Source of the DNA: an uncultured Nitrospina sp.
GTDB lineage: Bacteria > Nitrospinota > Nitrospinia > Nitrospinales > VA-1
DNA: 23,648 nucleotides
Direction of reading: 5' to 3'
Assembly (NCBI GenBank): GCA_950072225.1
Contig: CATMOP010000002.1
Coordinates: 1-23,648 of the forward strand
Shown here: in pieces, positions 23,073 to 23,648 of the stretch
Numbering within the stretch: position 1 is the stretch's first letter
How the letters are laid out: each line of letters opens with the position of its first letter
The notes under the pieces: model-generated
What the model saw: only the letters and a program-made list of their open reading frames with translations
What the model was told of the DNA's origin: nothing
Database searches by the model: none
Made by a program: the position numbers and the translations under genes

Positions 23073-23648
23073 ATGCTATCCCTTATAATTTTCATACCCC
23101 TTATTGCGGCACTGGGACTCCTCATGGTCTCCAGAGATAATGTGGCCATGATCAGGATAGTTGGGGTGGGTGCGGCAGGTGCCAGTCTTGCTCTGTCTTT
23201 ATGGTTACTGTTTTCGTTTAATACCTCTAACCCTGATATGCAGTTTGTCCAAACGTTTCACTGGGTGCCTGCCCTGAATATCAATTATCTGGTAGGGGTA
23301 GATGGAATAAGTTTGTGGATGGTTGTGTTGACTGCTTTTCTGGGACTCATCGCCCTTTTGTTTTCCTTTAGCCAGAAGGAAGGGCTCAGGAACTTTGTGG
23401 CCCTGATGCTGGCACTGGAGGCGGGGACGCTTGGGGTGTTTCTGGCCCTCGACACTATTTTGTTTTATGTGTTTTGGGAGCTGATGCTGGTGCCGACTTA
23501 TTTTCTCATCGGTATCTGGGGAGAGGGCCGACGGGTCTATGCCACGATGAAATTCGTGATCTACACCCTGGTGGGAAGTTTGTTGATGCTGGTTGCGATC
23601 CTTTCCCTGACGATGGTGCACTATGGCGCCACCCATGAAGTGACGTTT
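23073..23648 (+). CDS. nuoM: NADH-quinone oxidoreductase subunit M (ND4), 5' part
   Basis: 192 codons are open from the ATG at 23073 (GGAA 6 nt upstream, 12 bp after nuoL) to the window edge; full NuoM is about 500 residues. Antiporter-like proton-pumping subunit. The N-terminus reads LSLIIFIPLIAALGLL, then HWVPALNINYLVGVDGISLW and LDTILFYVFWELMLVPTYFL with Glu136 at the position of the essential membrane glutamate (Glu144 in E. coli), then IGIWGEGRRVYATMKF, all characteristic of NuoM. nuoN is expected beyond the window. Confidence 0.95.
   Translation, partial: MLSLIIFIPLIAALGLLMVSRDNVAMIRIVGVGAAGASLALSLWLLFSFNTSNPDMQFVQTFHWVPALNINYLVGVDGISLWMVVLTAFLGLIALLFSFSQKEGLRNFVALMLALEAGTLGVFLALDTILFYVFWELMLVPTYFLIGIWGEGRRVYATMKFVIYTLVGSLLMLVAILSLTMVHYGATHEVTF

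Noticed and set aside
1..23648. tRNA genes, CRISPR arrays, transposases or integrases
   Set aside because: Looked for T-loop GGTTCGA-type strings, regularly spaced direct repeats and mobile-element proteins; none found.

Overview
The window is bacterial chromosomal DNA of medium GC with short intergenic gaps. It holds 19 supported protein genes (two cut by the window edges), one gene remnant, one clear intrinsic terminator, a candidate small RNA and a dispersed family of extragenic repeats. No rRNA, tRNA, CRISPR array or transposase was seen. The gene mix (SUMF1-fold lipoprotein, large TPR lipoprotein, DUF1566 protein, acetyl-CoA synthetase, long polyferredoxin, periplasmic type-1 copper protein, split complex I operon) would fit a deep-branching Gram-negative lineage such as Nitrospinota or a deltaproteobacterial relative. 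This is a guess from content, not from a marker gene.

Layout. 1-893 (-) is a SUMF1-fold lipoprotein, cut at its 3' end, divergent from a 780-residue TPR lipoprotein (1119-3461, +). An acetyl-CoA synthetase (3680-5665, -) converges on the TPR gene across a gap with a near-consensus orphan promoter and a long hairpin. A DUF1566 gene (-) lies just upstream of acs. Rightward from 6.2 kb come an orphan HI0074-like four-helix protein, a polyferredoxin with a long acidic N-terminus, aspS, a 376-bp gap with a candidate sRNA ending in a perfect terminator, larE and a small two-helix membrane protein.

From 11.6 to 14.1 kb there is a leftward block: PII-like protein, yggS, proC, the C-terminal stump of a second SUMF1-fold gene, and a blue copper protein. 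It lies between rightward genes and is bracketed by inverted copies of a repeat (41-bp and 21-bp perfect matches).

From 14.35 kb to the right edge runs a complex I operon, nuoE-F-G-H-I-J-K-L-M, with nuoM cut by the window end. It begins at nuoE: nuoA-D are not upstream, so the genes for the quinone-proximal connecting subunits must lie elsewhere. All expected Fe-S ligands of NuoE, F, G and I are visible, so this is an NADH-linked enzyme.

The most unusual layer is the repeat family. Related pieces occur at about 6.6-6.8, 10.1, 11.4-11.6, 12.14-12.20, 14.15-14.32 and 20.2-20.3 kb. In at least three places the repeat supplies the last codons and stop of a gene (HI0074-like protein, proC, probably the copper protein), and in one it marks the break in the truncated SUMF1 gene. 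TTG starts are frequent (TPR gene, yggS, nuoH, nuoJ, nuoL).
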